A stretch of 64,000 bases of DNA, from positions 248,001 through 312,000 of the forward strand of contig CAVWMF010000007.1 of assembly GCA_963756025.1 (NCBI GenBank). The letters run 5' to 3'. Source of the DNA: Bog-473 sp963756025. Its GTDB lineage: Bacteria > Actinomycetota > Acidimicrobiia > Acidimicrobiales > RAAP-2. Position numbers and translations under genes: made by a program. The notes under the pieces are model-generated. The model was not told where the DNA came from, did no database searches, and saw nothing but the letters and a program-made list of their open reading frames with translations. Positions 45,536 through 54,834 of the stretch are shown piece after piece. Each line of letters begins with the position of its first letter. Position 1 is the stretch's first letter.

Positions 45536-46567
45536 TCAGACCCCGAGAAGCCCGAAGGTGTCGTGGTCGGCCACCGCGTGCCCGAGACGGCGGACGGTGG
45601 CGGTGGTGATCGGTTCGGGGGTGAACTGCGTCATGGCCCAGAGAAAGTACCCGTAGGCGAAATGGCGCCGATAGGCATCCATGGCGCCGGCCCGGTCAGG
45701 GACCGGCGCCCCGAGGGCCGCCCGGCGGTCGAGGTAGCCGAGGAGGAGCTCCTCCTCATGGCGCCTGCGATCCTCGGTCTCCAGGACCGACCCAATGTGG
45801 TAGCTCACATCGAGCGCCCACGAGCCACGCTGCGCGAGCTGCCAATCGAACAGGCCTACAGCTCCACTCTCCAAGTAGAAATTGCCGGCATGGGTATCCC
45901 CATGGAGAAGGCACGGACTCGACGGAATTTCGGCAACCAGCGCACGCATGGCCTCGCTGACCCGGCGACCGTTGCGCACCTCGTCGGGAAGGCCCTCGCC
46001 CCGAGGCCAGTCCAGCAGCTCCTGGAGCCGTTCCACGGGAACACGGTCGGCCATGGCCGCCATCCTCGGAACGAGCCAATCCTGCTCCAGGGTCGCCGGG
46101 TCCAGCGCGGTGGCGTGGATCGCGGCCAACTGGTCGAGAACCGCGGCTGATTCAGCGGGACTGAACGGCTGCAACGCCGTACGAAGCTCGGTCCCCGGAC
46201 GGGCGAGGTCCTCGAGGAGCAGCAACGAACGCCCCGATCGCTCGTCCAGGCCCACGTAATGGCAATGCGGGCTGCGTACGTCGACGCTCGCCGCCAGCTC
46301 CCGGTAGAAGAGCGCTTCAGCCAGGCCGGCGGCACCGAAGCTTGCCGCTTCCCCGAAATATCCCTTTACGCAGACTCTCCGCGGCGCTGTGGGTGACCCC
46401 GAATTCTCGTAGGACAGCTCGAGACGCACTTTGCTGGCGATGGTCGCTGTCTGCGTCAGGACCGTCACATCCCGTACCTCACACCCCTCGTACTGCAGCC
46501 CCAAGGCAGTGGAGAGCCAAGCCCGGTCGACGACGTGATCGACTGTGGTGGGTACGGGTTCGAACAT
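45536..46567 (-). CDS. APH/choline-kinase-like phosphotransferase
   Basis: A 343-residue kinase-fold protein. The nucleotide-binding lobe includes VCVKGYFGE (Lys), the catalytic loop is LLHGDTHAGNFYL (Asp and Asn), and the metal Asp is in LFDWQLAQRG. The family was named for aminoglycoside resistance, but catabolic members phosphorylate small hydroxylated molecules such as choline, homoserine or 4-hydroxyacyl-CoA. It lies between an amidohydrolase and a TetR gene, 29 bp downstream of the latter, so it is probably in the regulator's own operon. One of three such genes in the window. Confidence 0.88.
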   Translation of the reverse strand: MFEPVPTTVDHVVDRAWLSTALGLQYEGCEVRDVTVLTQTATIASKVRLELSYENSGSPTAPRRVCVKGYFGEAASFGAAGLAEALFYRELAASVDVRSPHCHYVGLDERSGRSLLLLEDLARPGTELRTALQPFSPAESAAVLDQLAAIHATALDPATLEQDWLVPRMAAMADRVPVERLQELLDWPRGEGLPDEVRNGRRVSEAMRALVAEIPSSPCLLHGDTHAGNFYLESGAVGLFDWQLAQRGSWALDVSYHIGSVLETEDRRRHEEELLLGYLDRRAALGAPVPDRAGAMDAYRRHFAYGYFLWAMTQFTPEPITTATVRRLGHAVADHDTFGLLGV

Positions 46568-46596
46568 TGTCGCCTTTCGATCGCGTGCTCTCGTCC

Positions 46597-47346
46597 TCAG
46601 TCACTCTCGCCGTGCGACGACGGCGCACCCGCTCCCGCCTGGTCAGCGGCGCCCAGACCGGCCAGCAAGAACGTCCAGAGACGGTCGGCGATGACCAGCG
46701 TCGACTCGTCGGTCATCGCGAAGGCGTAGTGGTGGTACACGGCCATGACCAACTGGTTGATCAGCCACGCGTCGTTGTCCGCATCTCTCGCGTTGAGCTG
46801 CCCTGCGGCGGTCGCTGCCTTGATCTCTTCGAGGAGAAGGTCGGAAAAAGGTTGTGTGGCCCGCGTCACCTCGTCGGGATAGAGCGGAAAGAGGCGCCAA
46901 TGCTCGGTTGTAATGAGCCGGGGACCGCTGGTGTTGTCTCCCCTGGTGTCCAGGGACGTGACGACGGATGTGACGTAGGAGCGCAGACGAGAGACCGGGT
47001 CGGACAGATCCTGCGCTCTCTCCCTGAATTCGTGACAGCTTTCCTCGACCATGTTCTCGATCACTGCCAGAAGGAGCTGATCCTTACCTTCGAAGTAACG
47101 GTAGAAAGTCTGGAGCGCTATGCCGGCTTCCTTCAAGAGCTGTTGAATCGTAAAGCCGGTCTTGTTCGTCGCTATCAGGCGCTGGGCGGCCTCGACAATG
47201 GACCTTGCCTGCTGCACGCCCCGGTCGCGGGAGCGCCGGACCAAGGGGGCACGATCCGCTGCACGCTCGGCCCAGGTCGCAGCAGAGCCCGAGGGTTCGC
47301 CGGCCGCCTCTCCCGCGCGGACGACCGCGCTCGATGAAGGACTCAC
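46597..47346 (-). CDS. TetR-family transcriptional regulator
   Basis: A 249-residue regulator. After a 35-residue basic, Ala-rich tail the helix-turn-helix spans about residues 45-90, with IVEAAQRLIATNKTGF, IQQLLKEAGIALQTFYRYF and EGKDQLLLAVIENMV. The rest is the helical ligand-binding and dimer domain. GTG start; no clear ribosome site. It follows the amidohydrolase gene (stop 47535) after 188 bp with nothing else recognisable and precedes the kinase. An inverted repeat upstream of the amidohydrolase (48797-48813) is a candidate target. The inducer is unknown. Confidence 0.9.
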   Translation of the reverse strand: MSPSSSAVVRAGEAAGEPSGSAATWAERAADRAPLVRRSRDRGVQQARSIVEAAQRLIATNKTGFTIQQLLKEAGIALQTFYRYFEGKDQLLLAVIENMVEESCHEFRERAQDLSDPVSRLRSYVTSVVTSLDTRGDNTSGPRLITTEHWRLFPLYPDEVTRATQPFSDLLLEEIKAATAAGQLNARDADNDAWLINQLVMAVYHHYAFAMTDESTLVIADRLWTFLLAGLGAADQAGAGAPSSHGESD

Positions 47347-47534
47347 CGCGATCCGCCGTCTGCTCCCCGGTCAGCGAGGAGTACCCACTCCACCACGTGC
47401 ACGCCCTCGAACGCCCCTTCGAACATCTGCCTCGCCCCTCTTTCTCACTCTGCGTTCACCGTCGGATCAGCGAGAACCGCCATCGCCATGGCGCCTCGTT
47501 CGTCGAAGCCTCCGGGGCCTCGGCATCCGGATCC

Positions 47535-48737
47535 TCAGACGGCGGCGTTGACGGGCATCTCGGCCGGCGTGAACCGATAGAGACGCTCCGCATTGCCCCG
47601 TAGGAGCTTGTATTGGACCTCTGGCGTGAGATGACTGATGCGCCGCTTGACCGTGCCGATGCAGTCGGGCCAGGTGGAGTCCGAATGGGGGTAGTCCGTT
47701 TCGCACATGATGTTGTCTTCGCCGATCTCGTCGATGCTGGCGATTCCGTGCATATCGTCGATGAAACACCCGTAGACGTGGTCACGGAACAGCGCCCGGA
47801 TGTCAATCGTATTGAGGTCCACATCCGTACCGGAATGTTCCATGAAGGTGACACCCCGCTGCACCCAGAAGCGCTGCTTGTCCAGCACCTGCTCGGCTCG
47901 CTCGAGAAAATAGGGCATCCACCCGATCTCCCCTTCGGACAAGGCGATCTTGAGTCCGGGGAATCGGGTGAACATGCCACTGAAGAGCCAGGAGAGCATT
48001 GCTCCCGAGGTTCGGGTTGCCCCCCAGGCCAGATTGGCCATGAATGGGGAGTCGGGCGCGATCTGGGGTACCTGGGAAGAAGAACCAACGTGCATACAGG
48101 CGACCATCTGCAATTCGGATGCGGTGGACATCACAGGATCCCAATAGCGGTCCTTGTCGTGGATCGTCGGGAGTCCGAGCGGGGCCGGATTCTCCGAGAA
48201 GGCGAAGGCCGTCGATCCCTTGGCGGCGCAACGCTCCATCTCCTTCGCTGCCAGTGGTGGATCCCACATGGGGATCAGGGTGAGAGGAATGTAGCGACCG
48301 GGTGCGGCTTGACTCCATTCCTCGAGCATCCAGTCGTTGTAGGCCTTCAGGCATTCGAACCCGAACTCGCGGTCGCTTGCCTCCATGAAAAGTTGCCCGC
48401 AGAACCGGGTGACCGTGGGAAAGCAGAGCGAGGCCAATATTCCGGCGCGATCCATGTCCTCGACCCGTGCCTTCGCGTCGTAGCAGCCGGGCCGCATTTC
48501 GGCATAAGTCACCGGTTCGGGGCTGAACTCCTCCTTCGATTTGCCGGCCACCGCGCTGAGGCCGGAACTGGGATGGCGTTTGCCGTCATAGACCCAGTAC
48601 TCCATGTCTCCTTCGACCACCATGTGGGGTGCTCGTTCCCGGTCCTTTGCCGCCACCCGGTCCACCCAGAGATGCGGCGGCTCCAACACGTGGTCATCCA
48701 CCGAGATCAACCAGTCGAGAGATAGGTCGGACGTCAT
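47535..48737 (-). CDS. Amidohydrolase-2 family metal-dependent hydrolase or decarboxylase
   Basis: A 400-residue COG2159-type protein. The metal motif is ISVDDHVLEPPHLW, the central His is in ACMHVGSSSQ, and the late Asp region is CETDYPHSDSTWP. ATG 48737 has gaggggg upstream. It shares most of its sequence with the frameshifted gene at 44256-45459, including EIERC/EMERCAAKGSTAFAFSENP-type segments, and more distantly with 5608-6882. It heads the amidohydrolase-TetR-kinase-amidohydrolase run, so the two paralogues flank a regulator and a kinase. No proven reaction is known for this subgroup. Confidence 0.9.
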   Translation of the reverse strand: MTSDLSLDWLISVDDHVLEPPHLWVDRVAAKDRERAPHMVVEGDMEYWVYDGKRHPSSGLSAVAGKSKEEFSPEPVTYAEMRPGCYDAKARVEDMDRAGILASLCFPTVTRFCGQLFMEASDREFGFECLKAYNDWMLEEWSQAAPGRYIPLTLIPMWDPPLAAKEMERCAAKGSTAFAFSENPAPLGLPTIHDKDRYWDPVMSTASELQMVACMHVGSSSQVPQIAPDSPFMANLAWGATRTSGAMLSWLFSGMFTRFPGLKIALSEGEIGWMPYFLERAEQVLDKQRFWVQRGVTFMEHSGTDVDLNTIDIRALFRDHVYGCFIDDMHGIASIDEIGEDNIMCETDYPHSDSTWPDCIGTVKRRISHLTPEVQYKLLRGNAERLYRFTPAEMPVNAAV

Positions 48738-48796
48738 GTTTCCCCCTCTTGTCGAGTCGAGTTCAACCCGGACCCCGTTCGAGGCCGTCACCCGGC

Positions 48797-48813
48797 GTAG
48801 ATTACCGTTCTAC
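48797..48813. promoter_or_regulatory. Short inverted repeat upstream of amidohydrolase, candidate operator
   Basis: GTAGA and TCTAC flank a 7-bp spacer in an AT-richer stretch (about 48797-48835) that also offers CATAAT as a possible minus-strand -10 box. It is 60 bp upstream of the amidohydrolase start and could be a site for the TetR protein encoded downstream. The arms are only 5 bp, so chance is possible. Confidence 0.3.
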
Positions 48814-48852
48814 TGTTTCAGATTATGCGATAGCAAACAAGCGTCACCACTT

Positions 48853-50607
48853 TCAGGCGGTGTAATCGTCAAAACTCGTGAGGGCTAGGGCGACGACCCG
48901 CTCGAGGTCCTCCGGAAGGAGGAGCCGCTCAGCTACCAGGGTTGCGGCGGCGGCCCGAATGGCCGCGTCGCGATTTCCCGGCCCGCCCTGGGTGTCTCCC
49001 GATTGCAACGGCAGCCGGCTGCCGACGAACTCGTAGAGAACGTCTGGAAGGCCATCGACGTGTCGCCGGGGGTTCCAACCCGTATAGGCCGCGGCCGGCA
49101 CTTGGACCGCGGGCAGCCGGACGCCCGCCACTTCGTTCCCCGCTGCGTCGACAGCGCTCACCAGCGCCGGACGAGGCCTACCCAGCTCGAATGGCCAGCC
49201 GAAGCTCGCAGGGTCGAGGTCAGGCGTCCAGGGCAACGCGGCGAGGTCCGGGAGGCCGCCGGTCTGGAACCTCTCGAGGACATGGTCACGGCCCACTGCA
49301 CTCCCGTCACCCTGACGGGGTACGCGACTGGGCGGCGGTTCGACATCGCGGCAAACCCATTTCTCCAACTGGATCAGCAACGAGCGCAGGACCGGGGTCG
49401 GATCAAGCACGTGCACCGGGTTCGCCACCGGGAACATCTCTTTTATCGGGGCCGCCCCGATATGGTCCGTCCCACTGATGAGGTAGGCACGGGCGTCCGG
49501 GTCTTCGGGCAGGTCCGCCCCGGTGACGGCGTCCTGGTGCACCAGCGCGCCGTCACCGCGCCAGTATTCCCATGAGCTGTTGGTGAAGAAGACCTTCGGC
49601 ACGCCACCCAGTTCGCGCTGGCGGATGAGCAGCGACGTCGTGTCGTACGGGGGTCCATACCCAGGAGTCAGCGGATGCGTCAGTGACGGTTGGCCGAAGC
49701 GCATGTTGAACTCGCCCCGCCGCGCACTCGCGATATGGCTGAACACCCCATCAAAGACCTTGTGGTCGGCCTCGTCGACGTTGAGACCCTCGTAGAGAAA
49801 CTGCCGCAGGAAGCGGCCCGACTGCGACACGCCGTACCCGAACGCGGCGTCGTACTCGGCGCGCACGTGGGACGTGAAATCGCGGAGCGCAAGGAGGCCG
49901 GCGCCGACGACGGGCGCGAAGCTGCTGCGGTAGGCGAGCTCGTACCAGTGGAACGGCTGGAAGCCTCCGTCCAATTCCACGCGGGTAGGGCTGCTGAACC
50001 TCCATCGGTCCCTCGGGACAACCTCCTTGTGGCCGAGGGGTGCCGAACGCACGGTCAGGATCGCGTCGGGATCCGCCATGTCCGCCGTCGGGATGTCAGA
50101 AAATTGGAACATCAGCATGGAGTCACTCAGCGCGTGGTCCACCGCAAGCTCGTCCGGTCGGAACTCCACCCGCAGCCACCCGGGCTCGACGTCCGCCAAC
50201 GGTGCATTCAGCCCCAGCAAACCCCGGTCGCGCAAGACGTCCCACTGCCAGCCGCACCAGGCGATCGTCCAGCCGCGTTCGAGGAGAAAAGCGTCGCCGG
50301 GGTCGGGTACTCCGGCCGGATCCCACGCCAAGGGGGCGTCAAGGCTGAATGGGATTCCACCCGTGAGCCCCCGGTTCGGCACCACCACGAGAAGCCGGCC
50401 GTTCGCCCCATGCTGGGGCCGCAGGATTCGCACGTCGGCGTCGAAGCGGACGAGCCCCTCAGGGCCGCGTGGCGTCAGATCCAGGTCGACGATCCGCATA
50501 TTCGCCGCCGCGACTGGGTCGACGGCGAACGACGCCGTTGCCACGACCCACTCGTACGGCGCAAAAGCGTAGGGCGAGACTGACGAAATGTCGAGCGATG
50601 AGAGCAT
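48853..50607 (-). CDS. Large Abhydrolase_10-like alpha/beta hydrolase
   Basis: A 584-residue cytoplasmic protein. An N-terminal beta-rich region (RFDADVRILRPQHG, VVVPNRG) leads to the hydrolase domain with nucleophile elbow AFGYGVSQSGRFLRQFLY. The FFTNSSWEYWRGDG and SGTDHIGAAP segments probably carry the other catalytic residues, with the His in GTDHIG. The family is that of the 32894-34285 gene but longer. Function is unproven; a lactone or ester substrate is a guess. ATG start at 50607. It sits between two amidohydrolases on the minus strand. Confidence 0.8.
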   Translation of the reverse strand: MLSSLDISSVSPYAFAPYEWVVATASFAVDPVAAANMRIVDLDLTPRGPEGLVRFDADVRILRPQHGANGRLLVVVPNRGLTGGIPFSLDAPLAWDPAGVPDPGDAFLLERGWTIAWCGWQWDVLRDRGLLGLNAPLADVEPGWLRVEFRPDELAVDHALSDSMLMFQFSDIPTADMADPDAILTVRSAPLGHKEVVPRDRWRFSSPTRVELDGGFQPFHWYELAYRSSFAPVVGAGLLALRDFTSHVRAEYDAAFGYGVSQSGRFLRQFLYEGLNVDEADHKVFDGVFSHIASARRGEFNMRFGQPSLTHPLTPGYGPPYDTTSLLIRQRELGGVPKVFFTNSSWEYWRGDGALVHQDAVTGADLPEDPDARAYLISGTDHIGAAPIKEMFPVANPVHVLDPTPVLRSLLIQLEKWVCRDVEPPPSRVPRQGDGSAVGRDHVLERFQTGGLPDLAALPWTPDLDPASFGWPFELGRPRPALVSAVDAAGNEVAGVRLPAVQVPAAAYTGWNPRRHVDGLPDVLYEFVGSRLPLQSGDTQGGPGNRDAAIRAAAATLVAERLLLPEDLERVVALALTSFDDYTA

Positions 50608-50676
50608 TCGCCACCGTCCCAGCTGTCAGCGGTGAAAGTCAAGCGCCGGCCGGCGGCTGCTCACGCCCCCTGGCGA

Positions 50677-51855
50677 TCAGGGCGCTTTCACACCGAGCAG
50701 CTCGACGGCATTGGTCCGGCCGATCTGCTCTGCGCTCTTGTCGTCGGCCCAGGAGAGCGCTTCGGTCACAAAGTCGACGGGCTGAACCACTCCTTCGGCA
50801 TGAGGCCAGTCAGATCCGAGAAGAAGTCGATCGACGGGAAAGGCCTGCGCGATCGATTCGATATCGTCCTCCCAGAACGGCGTCACCCACACGTGCTCGC
50901 AGAATGAAGCCACGGGATCCACGGAGAAGTACCGCGGTGACCGGCTCGCGGCCCCCTTGAGGCGATAGAGGAGATCGGGAACCCAACTGGCACCGTTCTC
51001 GACACTGGCCAGTCGGAGGTTCGGAAACCGCTCGAAGATAAGTTGACAGACCGCGGCGGCGTAGAAGTCTGAAACCGCTCGGCCCTTGGAGACCACGGCA
51101 CGCAAGGGGCTTCGAAACAGCGAGCTCTCAGCGCCCGGCTCCCACATGTTCACCACAGCGTCATACCCCTCGACACCCGCATGCGTGGCCACCACCACCC
51201 CACTCTCGGCCGCCAATCCCCAGAATCCGTCATACAGGGGATCGAACGGGGATCGGTAACCACCCGGGATGGGGACCGGCGCATTGCGGACATTGACCGC
51301 CACCGCGCCGAGGTCGAGAACGCGCTGCAATTCGGCTACCGCTTCTTCGGGTTCCAGGAAGGAAATATAGGGAACAGCGAACAAGCGATCCCGAAAGGCA
51401 AAACCCCAATCGTCCTGGAGCCACGAATTGAACGCTTTGAAGACCTTCGAAGCAGCTTCGGGATCGTGCTTGAGAGCGTCCTCCATGCCAACGCCGAGCG
51501 TGGGAAACAAGAGGGAGCCACCGACACCCTGCTCGTCCATCACGGCCAACCGGGCATTGCGATCCCTGTATTCGGGATGAATCGGTTCGAGTTCCCCGAA
51601 TGCATCCTTGATGTCGAGTCCGGCTGGATTGCCGCGATACCAGGAGTAAAGCGCGCCAGGACGCGCCACCGGATCGAAGGTCGGATTAAGGATGTAGCGG
51701 TTGACCTGGCCTCCGACCACAAGCCGCTCGCGCCCGTTTATCGTCGCCCACTGCACACCACGAGACCCGAGAGCCGGGTCGGCGAAACGGGTGAAGGCAT
51801 CCGTCGCCTCGTAATAGTGGCTGTCGAAGTCGAAGAGCTTGAACGTGATTGCCAT
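50677..51855 (-). CDS. Amidohydrolase-2 family metal-dependent hydrolase
   Basis: A 392-residue COG2159-type protein. The N-terminus FDFDSHYYEATDAFTRF, with Asp-x-His, and the late LLGSDWPHAEGVV are metal-site motifs; VVVATHAGVEGYDA holds the central His. ATG 51855 follows ggaggacgatc. It closely resembles the frameshifted gene at 12924-14190 (DADNHMYETTDAF, FGSDYPHPEG) and so belongs to a second subgroup distinct from the VDDH-type paralogues. It may be co-transcribed with the upstream amidohydrolase (161 bp gap) and the downstream hydrolase (69 bp gap). Confidence 0.88.
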   Translation of the reverse strand: MAITFKLFDFDSHYYEATDAFTRFADPALGSRGVQWATINGRERLVVGGQVNRYILNPTFDPVARPGALYSWYRGNPAGLDIKDAFGELEPIHPEYRDRNARLAVMDEQGVGGSLLFPTLGVGMEDALKHDPEAASKVFKAFNSWLQDDWGFAFRDRLFAVPYISFLEPEEAVAELQRVLDLGAVAVNVRNAPVPIPGGYRSPFDPLYDGFWGLAAESGVVVATHAGVEGYDAVVNMWEPGAESSLFRSPLRAVVSKGRAVSDFYAAAVCQLIFERFPNLRLASVENGASWVPDLLYRLKGAASRSPRYFSVDPVASFCEHVWVTPFWEDDIESIAQAFPVDRLLLGSDWPHAEGVVQPVDFVTEALSWADDKSAEQIGRTNAVELLGVKAP

Positions 51856-52016
51856 GATCGTCCTCCAGTGCGTTGCGCCGCAACCGACGGGACTCCGCAA
51901 ACATGCCGCCTCGGCCCGTCAAACGGAAGCTTAATCTGATACCGATGTCAACATTTCGACCGGCATCCTTGCCGCTCCACCCTGCGGATTCGCCAACCGG
52001 GCGGGGCGGAGCCGGA

Positions 52017-52904
52017 TCAAGCGGGCGACAGGCCGAGGACCCGTACCGCGTTCTCCCGCAGAAAGCCCGGCCAGACGGTCTCCCGGAAGGGCACCGCGTC
52101 CATCTCCTCCATGATCCGGGCCAGGCTCAGCCCCATCGGGAAATAGCCGCCGTAGATCAGCCGATCCGCCCCGCGGGTATTCGCATACTCGATGATTTCG
52201 GGTGAGTAGTACCGGGGAGCGAACGCAGACGTCGAGTAGTGGAGATTCGGCCATTTGATCATGAGTTTCACGGCGAGATCGACCCACGGTTCGGCGCCGT
52301 GACGCATGACGACGACGAGCTCGGGGAAGTCGTAGAGAACCTGGTCGAGGAGTTCCACCTTCTGAACCGCTGAAGGCACGCGCGGCCCCGCGATACCCAC
52401 GGTGATGAAGACCGGGAGTTGCAACTCCACGCACTTCGCGTAGATCGGGTACATCAGCGGCGCATCGATGGCGACCTGCGGCGACACTCCATGAGGGAAG
52501 AGCGACACGGCCTTGATCCCCCACCTCTCGTAGACGCGCGTGAGCTCGCGCACGCCATCCATGCAGTCGTTCGGATTCAAGGTAACGGACCCGGCGAATC
52601 GGTCGGGGTGCTCGGTCAGCGCACGCTCGGTGAGCTCCGGGGATGCGCTAAGGCTGACGAGTCCCACCTCGATGCCGAACCGGTCCATTTCGGAAAGGGT
52701 GAACGCGACGGGATCGGCGGAAGGTTCGATCTCATGCTGCGGCAGATCGTGGAACATGTACTCCGCCGGCATCGTGAACTCTTTCGACTCACGATCACGA
52801 AGCAGGTCGCGACGCATCAGTCCGTAGATTTGTTCGGGATCGGTAGGGAATCCGATCATTGTGTCGACGATTCCGCTGCTCAGGGCCCTCACCACCCTGG
52901 GCAC
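52017..52904 (-). CDS. Amidohydrolase-2 family protein, short form
   Basis: At most 295 residues, about 100 shorter than its paralogues. It keeps the barrel core (SLSASPELTERALTEHPDRFAG, MRHGAEPWVDLAV, LIYGGYFPMG) but lacks the DxH metal motif at the N-terminus; IVDTMIGFPTD stands in its place, and the late GSD motif reads YGGYFP. This resembles metal-poor members of the family, so it may not be catalytic in the usual way. GATAAT abuts the GTG at 52904, which suggests a leaderless transcript starting at one of the next GTG codons (52895 or 52892). It diverges from the P450 at 53105. Confidence 0.82.
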   Translation of the reverse strand: MPRVVRALSSGIVDTMIGFPTDPEQIYGLMRRDLLRDRESKEFTMPAEYMFHDLPQHEIEPSADPVAFTLSEMDRFGIEVGLVSLSASPELTERALTEHPDRFAGSVTLNPNDCMDGVRELTRVYERWGIKAVSLFPHGVSPQVAIDAPLMYPIYAKCVELQLPVFITVGIAGPRVPSAVQKVELLDQVLYDFPELVVVMRHGAEPWVDLAVKLMIKWPNLHYSTSAFAPRYYSPEIIEYANTRGADRLIYGGYFPMGLSLARIMEEMDAVPFRETVWPGFLRENAVRVLGLSPA

Positions 52905-52910
52905 ATTATC

Positions 52911-53056
52911 ATTGACGTCGACGTCGATATCATTCGAAGCTCGACCCTCGGGCGGTGCGAATTCCGGCCGCTCGGATCGCTCCTCACCCCTTCTGACCTG
53001 CTGGTCCGCCCCTGAGCGGAGTGCGCTCGACCCATCAATTCTTTGTCGACGTCAAT
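52911..53056. promoter_or_regulatory. Divergent promoter region with two inverted copies of one motif
   Basis: ATTGACGTCGAC at 52911-52922 recurs in inverted orientation as GTCGACGTCAAT at 53045-53056, so each divergent gene has one copy facing its start, followed on its own strand by GATAAT or TTATGC, possible -10 boxes. Between them the first copy extends into the palindrome GACGTCGACGTC (52914-52925). The pattern suggests one regulator acting on both the short amidohydrolase and the P450 operon. Confidence 0.45.
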
Positions 53057-53104
53057 GTTATGCTCCGCGGTGATGCCGAGGATGGGCGCTCGAGGGGAGA
53101 CCAC

Positions 53105-54298
53105 GTGACCACCGCGCAGGTAATCAATGTCCTGGATCCACAGTTCTACGTGGACCCCTGGGAGGCCTACCGGTGGCTCCAGGACGAGGCGCCCGTCTTC
53201 AGGGACCCGGTCCAGGGAATCTGGGCGATCTCACGCTACGACGACATCCGCTCCGTGGAGAAGGACGGCGAGCGCTTCTCGTCGTTCGACGGCTCGCGCC
53301 CGCACATCGACCAGCGCCATGACGAATCCATGATCAACATGGATGACCCGGCCCATCAAGCCCAGCGCAGCTTGGTGCTGCGACGTTTCACCCCACGCGC
53401 CATCCGTGGACACGAAGAGCAGGTGCGCGAGATCGTCACCCGGATCCTCGACGATGTCACACCGCTCGGTGAGTGCGAGGCCATAGAGGCCATTGCCTCG
53501 AGGTTGCCGGCGATGATGATCGGTGAGCTCCTGGGTTACCCGCCCGAGCTCTGGGAACGGGTGCGGTATTGGTCCGAGCAGATCATGCTCCTGGCGGGAC
53601 AGACGTCACCCAACGGCCCGCCACACCTCACCCATCCGGGGATCATCCCGGTCATATCCGAATTCGTCGAGGTCACAACTGCACTCATCGACGAACGCAG
53701 GGCCGACCCGCGCGACGACCTCATCTCCATATGGACCCACACGGAGGGCTGGGACACCAAGCACGTCTTGGACGAGACGATCCTCGTCCTCGACGGAGGC
53801 GCAGAAACGACGCGTACGGTGATCGGGTCGATGATCCGGGATCTCGCCCTTCATCCGGACCAACGACGCATTCTGATCGACAAGCCGGAAATTCTGGCAA
53901 CGACAGGAGTCGAGGAGTTCATTCGTTGGGTCTCCCCGGTGCTGAACATGCGGCGCACGGCGACCGTCGACGTCGAATTGCACGGCGAGACCATCCACGC
54001 CGGCGACGAGCTCCTGTTGCTCTATGGCGCGGCCAACCGCGATCCACGGGCCTTCACCGATCCCGATGTCCTCGACGTCACCAGACAACATAACCGTCAT
54101 GTCGCGTTCGGCTTCGGAACCCACGTGTGCCTCGGTGCTCATCTTGCTCGGCTGGAGATCATCGTCATGTTCGAGGAGCTACTCCGAAGGATGCCGGACT
54201 GGGAGTTGGTCGACCCGGAGGAACCGCACGTCATGCCGGCCACCTTCGCTCGCGCCTACGACACCATCCGCATCGAATTCACCCCCTCCCGACCATAA
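53105..54298 (+). CDS. Cytochrome P450, distinct subfamily
   Basis: A 397-residue class I P450 from GTG 53105 (gaggggag just upstream). The I-helix is LDGGAETTRTVIG, the ExxR pair is in EEFIRWVSP, and the haem loop is FGFGTHVCLGAHLARLE. It is only distantly related to the pair at 1517 and 19466. Its stop TAA overlaps the next ATG (taATG), and the following genes (unknown, SDR, acyl-CoA ligase) are tightly packed, so it heads an oxidation-activation operon. Redox partners are not encoded nearby. Confidence 0.95.
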   Translation: MTTAQVINVLDPQFYVDPWEAYRWLQDEAPVFRDPVQGIWAISRYDDIRSVEKDGERFSSFDGSRPHIDQRHDESMINMDDPAHQAQRSLVLRRFTPRAIRGHEEQVREIVTRILDDVTPLGECEAIEAIASRLPAMMIGELLGYPPELWERVRYWSEQIMLLAGQTSPNGPPHLTHPGIIPVISEFVEVTTALIDERRADPRDDLISIWTHTEGWDTKHVLDETILVLDGGAETTRTVIGSMIRDLALHPDQRRILIDKPEILATTGVEEFIRWVSPVLNMRRTATVDVELHGETIHAGDELLLLYGAANRDPRAFTDPDVLDVTRQHNRHVAFGFGTHVCLGAHLARLEIIVMFEELLRRMPDWELVDPEEPHVMPATFARAYDTIRIEFTPSRP

Positions 54299-54834
54299 TG
54301 ACCGGTGCACCCGACGTTGATGCCGAGCTTGACGAATTACAAGCTTTTCGTTTGATCGACTCGCTGCTCGCGGCAGGACCGTCCCGGCCCTCCCTGCACA
54401 CCTTGCGCAACCGCCTCGCGGGGGAGCTCGTGGGCGACGCTGACCGCGTCGCCTCGACGTTGGCCGTCGACTTCGAGCTCAAGACCGTGTCCAGTGGGTC
54501 GAGCACCACAGCAGACAGACAGTCGCTGATCGAGAGCGTTCGCCGCCAGGGCGAAGGCGACGCAGCAATGTGGATGGAGCTTGAGGACCTCGTTGTGGAA
54601 GAGACCACAATCGCGGGGCAAGGCGCGCTGCACATGCTCCGCCCAGCCCCGGCTGAAGTCGAACCCAGCGCATATGTCACGTCAATCCCCTTGGCGTTCT
54701 TCCTCCGCTTTGACGGTGCGCTCATGACCTCAGAGGTCATCTTCATGGAGTCGCCACACCCTGAAGCGACGGTGCTCCGCACGGGCCCCCGGCGTTCGCG
54801 AGAGCAGCTCCGTGCCGTGCTTACCGAGACATGA
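54298..54834 (+). CDS. Unknown 178-residue protein, possibly NTF2/SnoaL-like
   Basis: No family is certain. Residues about 40-160 could form an NTF2-like cone: a helical start (LHTLRNRLAGELVGDADRV), then STLAVDFELKTV and later strands SIPLAFFLRFDGALMTSEVIFM. This is a fold guess from the alternation of helix and strand and the typical length. It shares a 1-nt stop/start overlap with the P450 and a 4-nt overlap with the SDR, so it is translated in strict coupling with both. That placement suggests a small enzyme or binding partner acting on the P450 product. Confidence 0.8.
   Translation: MTGAPDVDAELDELQAFRLIDSLLAAGPSRPSLHTLRNRLAGELVGDADRVASTLAVDFELKTVSSGSSTTADRQSLIESVRRQGEGDAAMWMELEDLVVEETTIAGQGALHMLRPAPAEVEPSAYVTSIPLAFFLRFDGALMTSEVIFMESPHPEATVLRTGPRRSREQLRAVLTET

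Noticed and set aside
51923..51951. TTGACA on the minus strand upstream of the amidohydrolase at 50677-51855, considered as a -35 box.
   Set aside because: No -10-like hexamer lies 16-18 bp downstream; the nearest candidate is only about 9 bp away.
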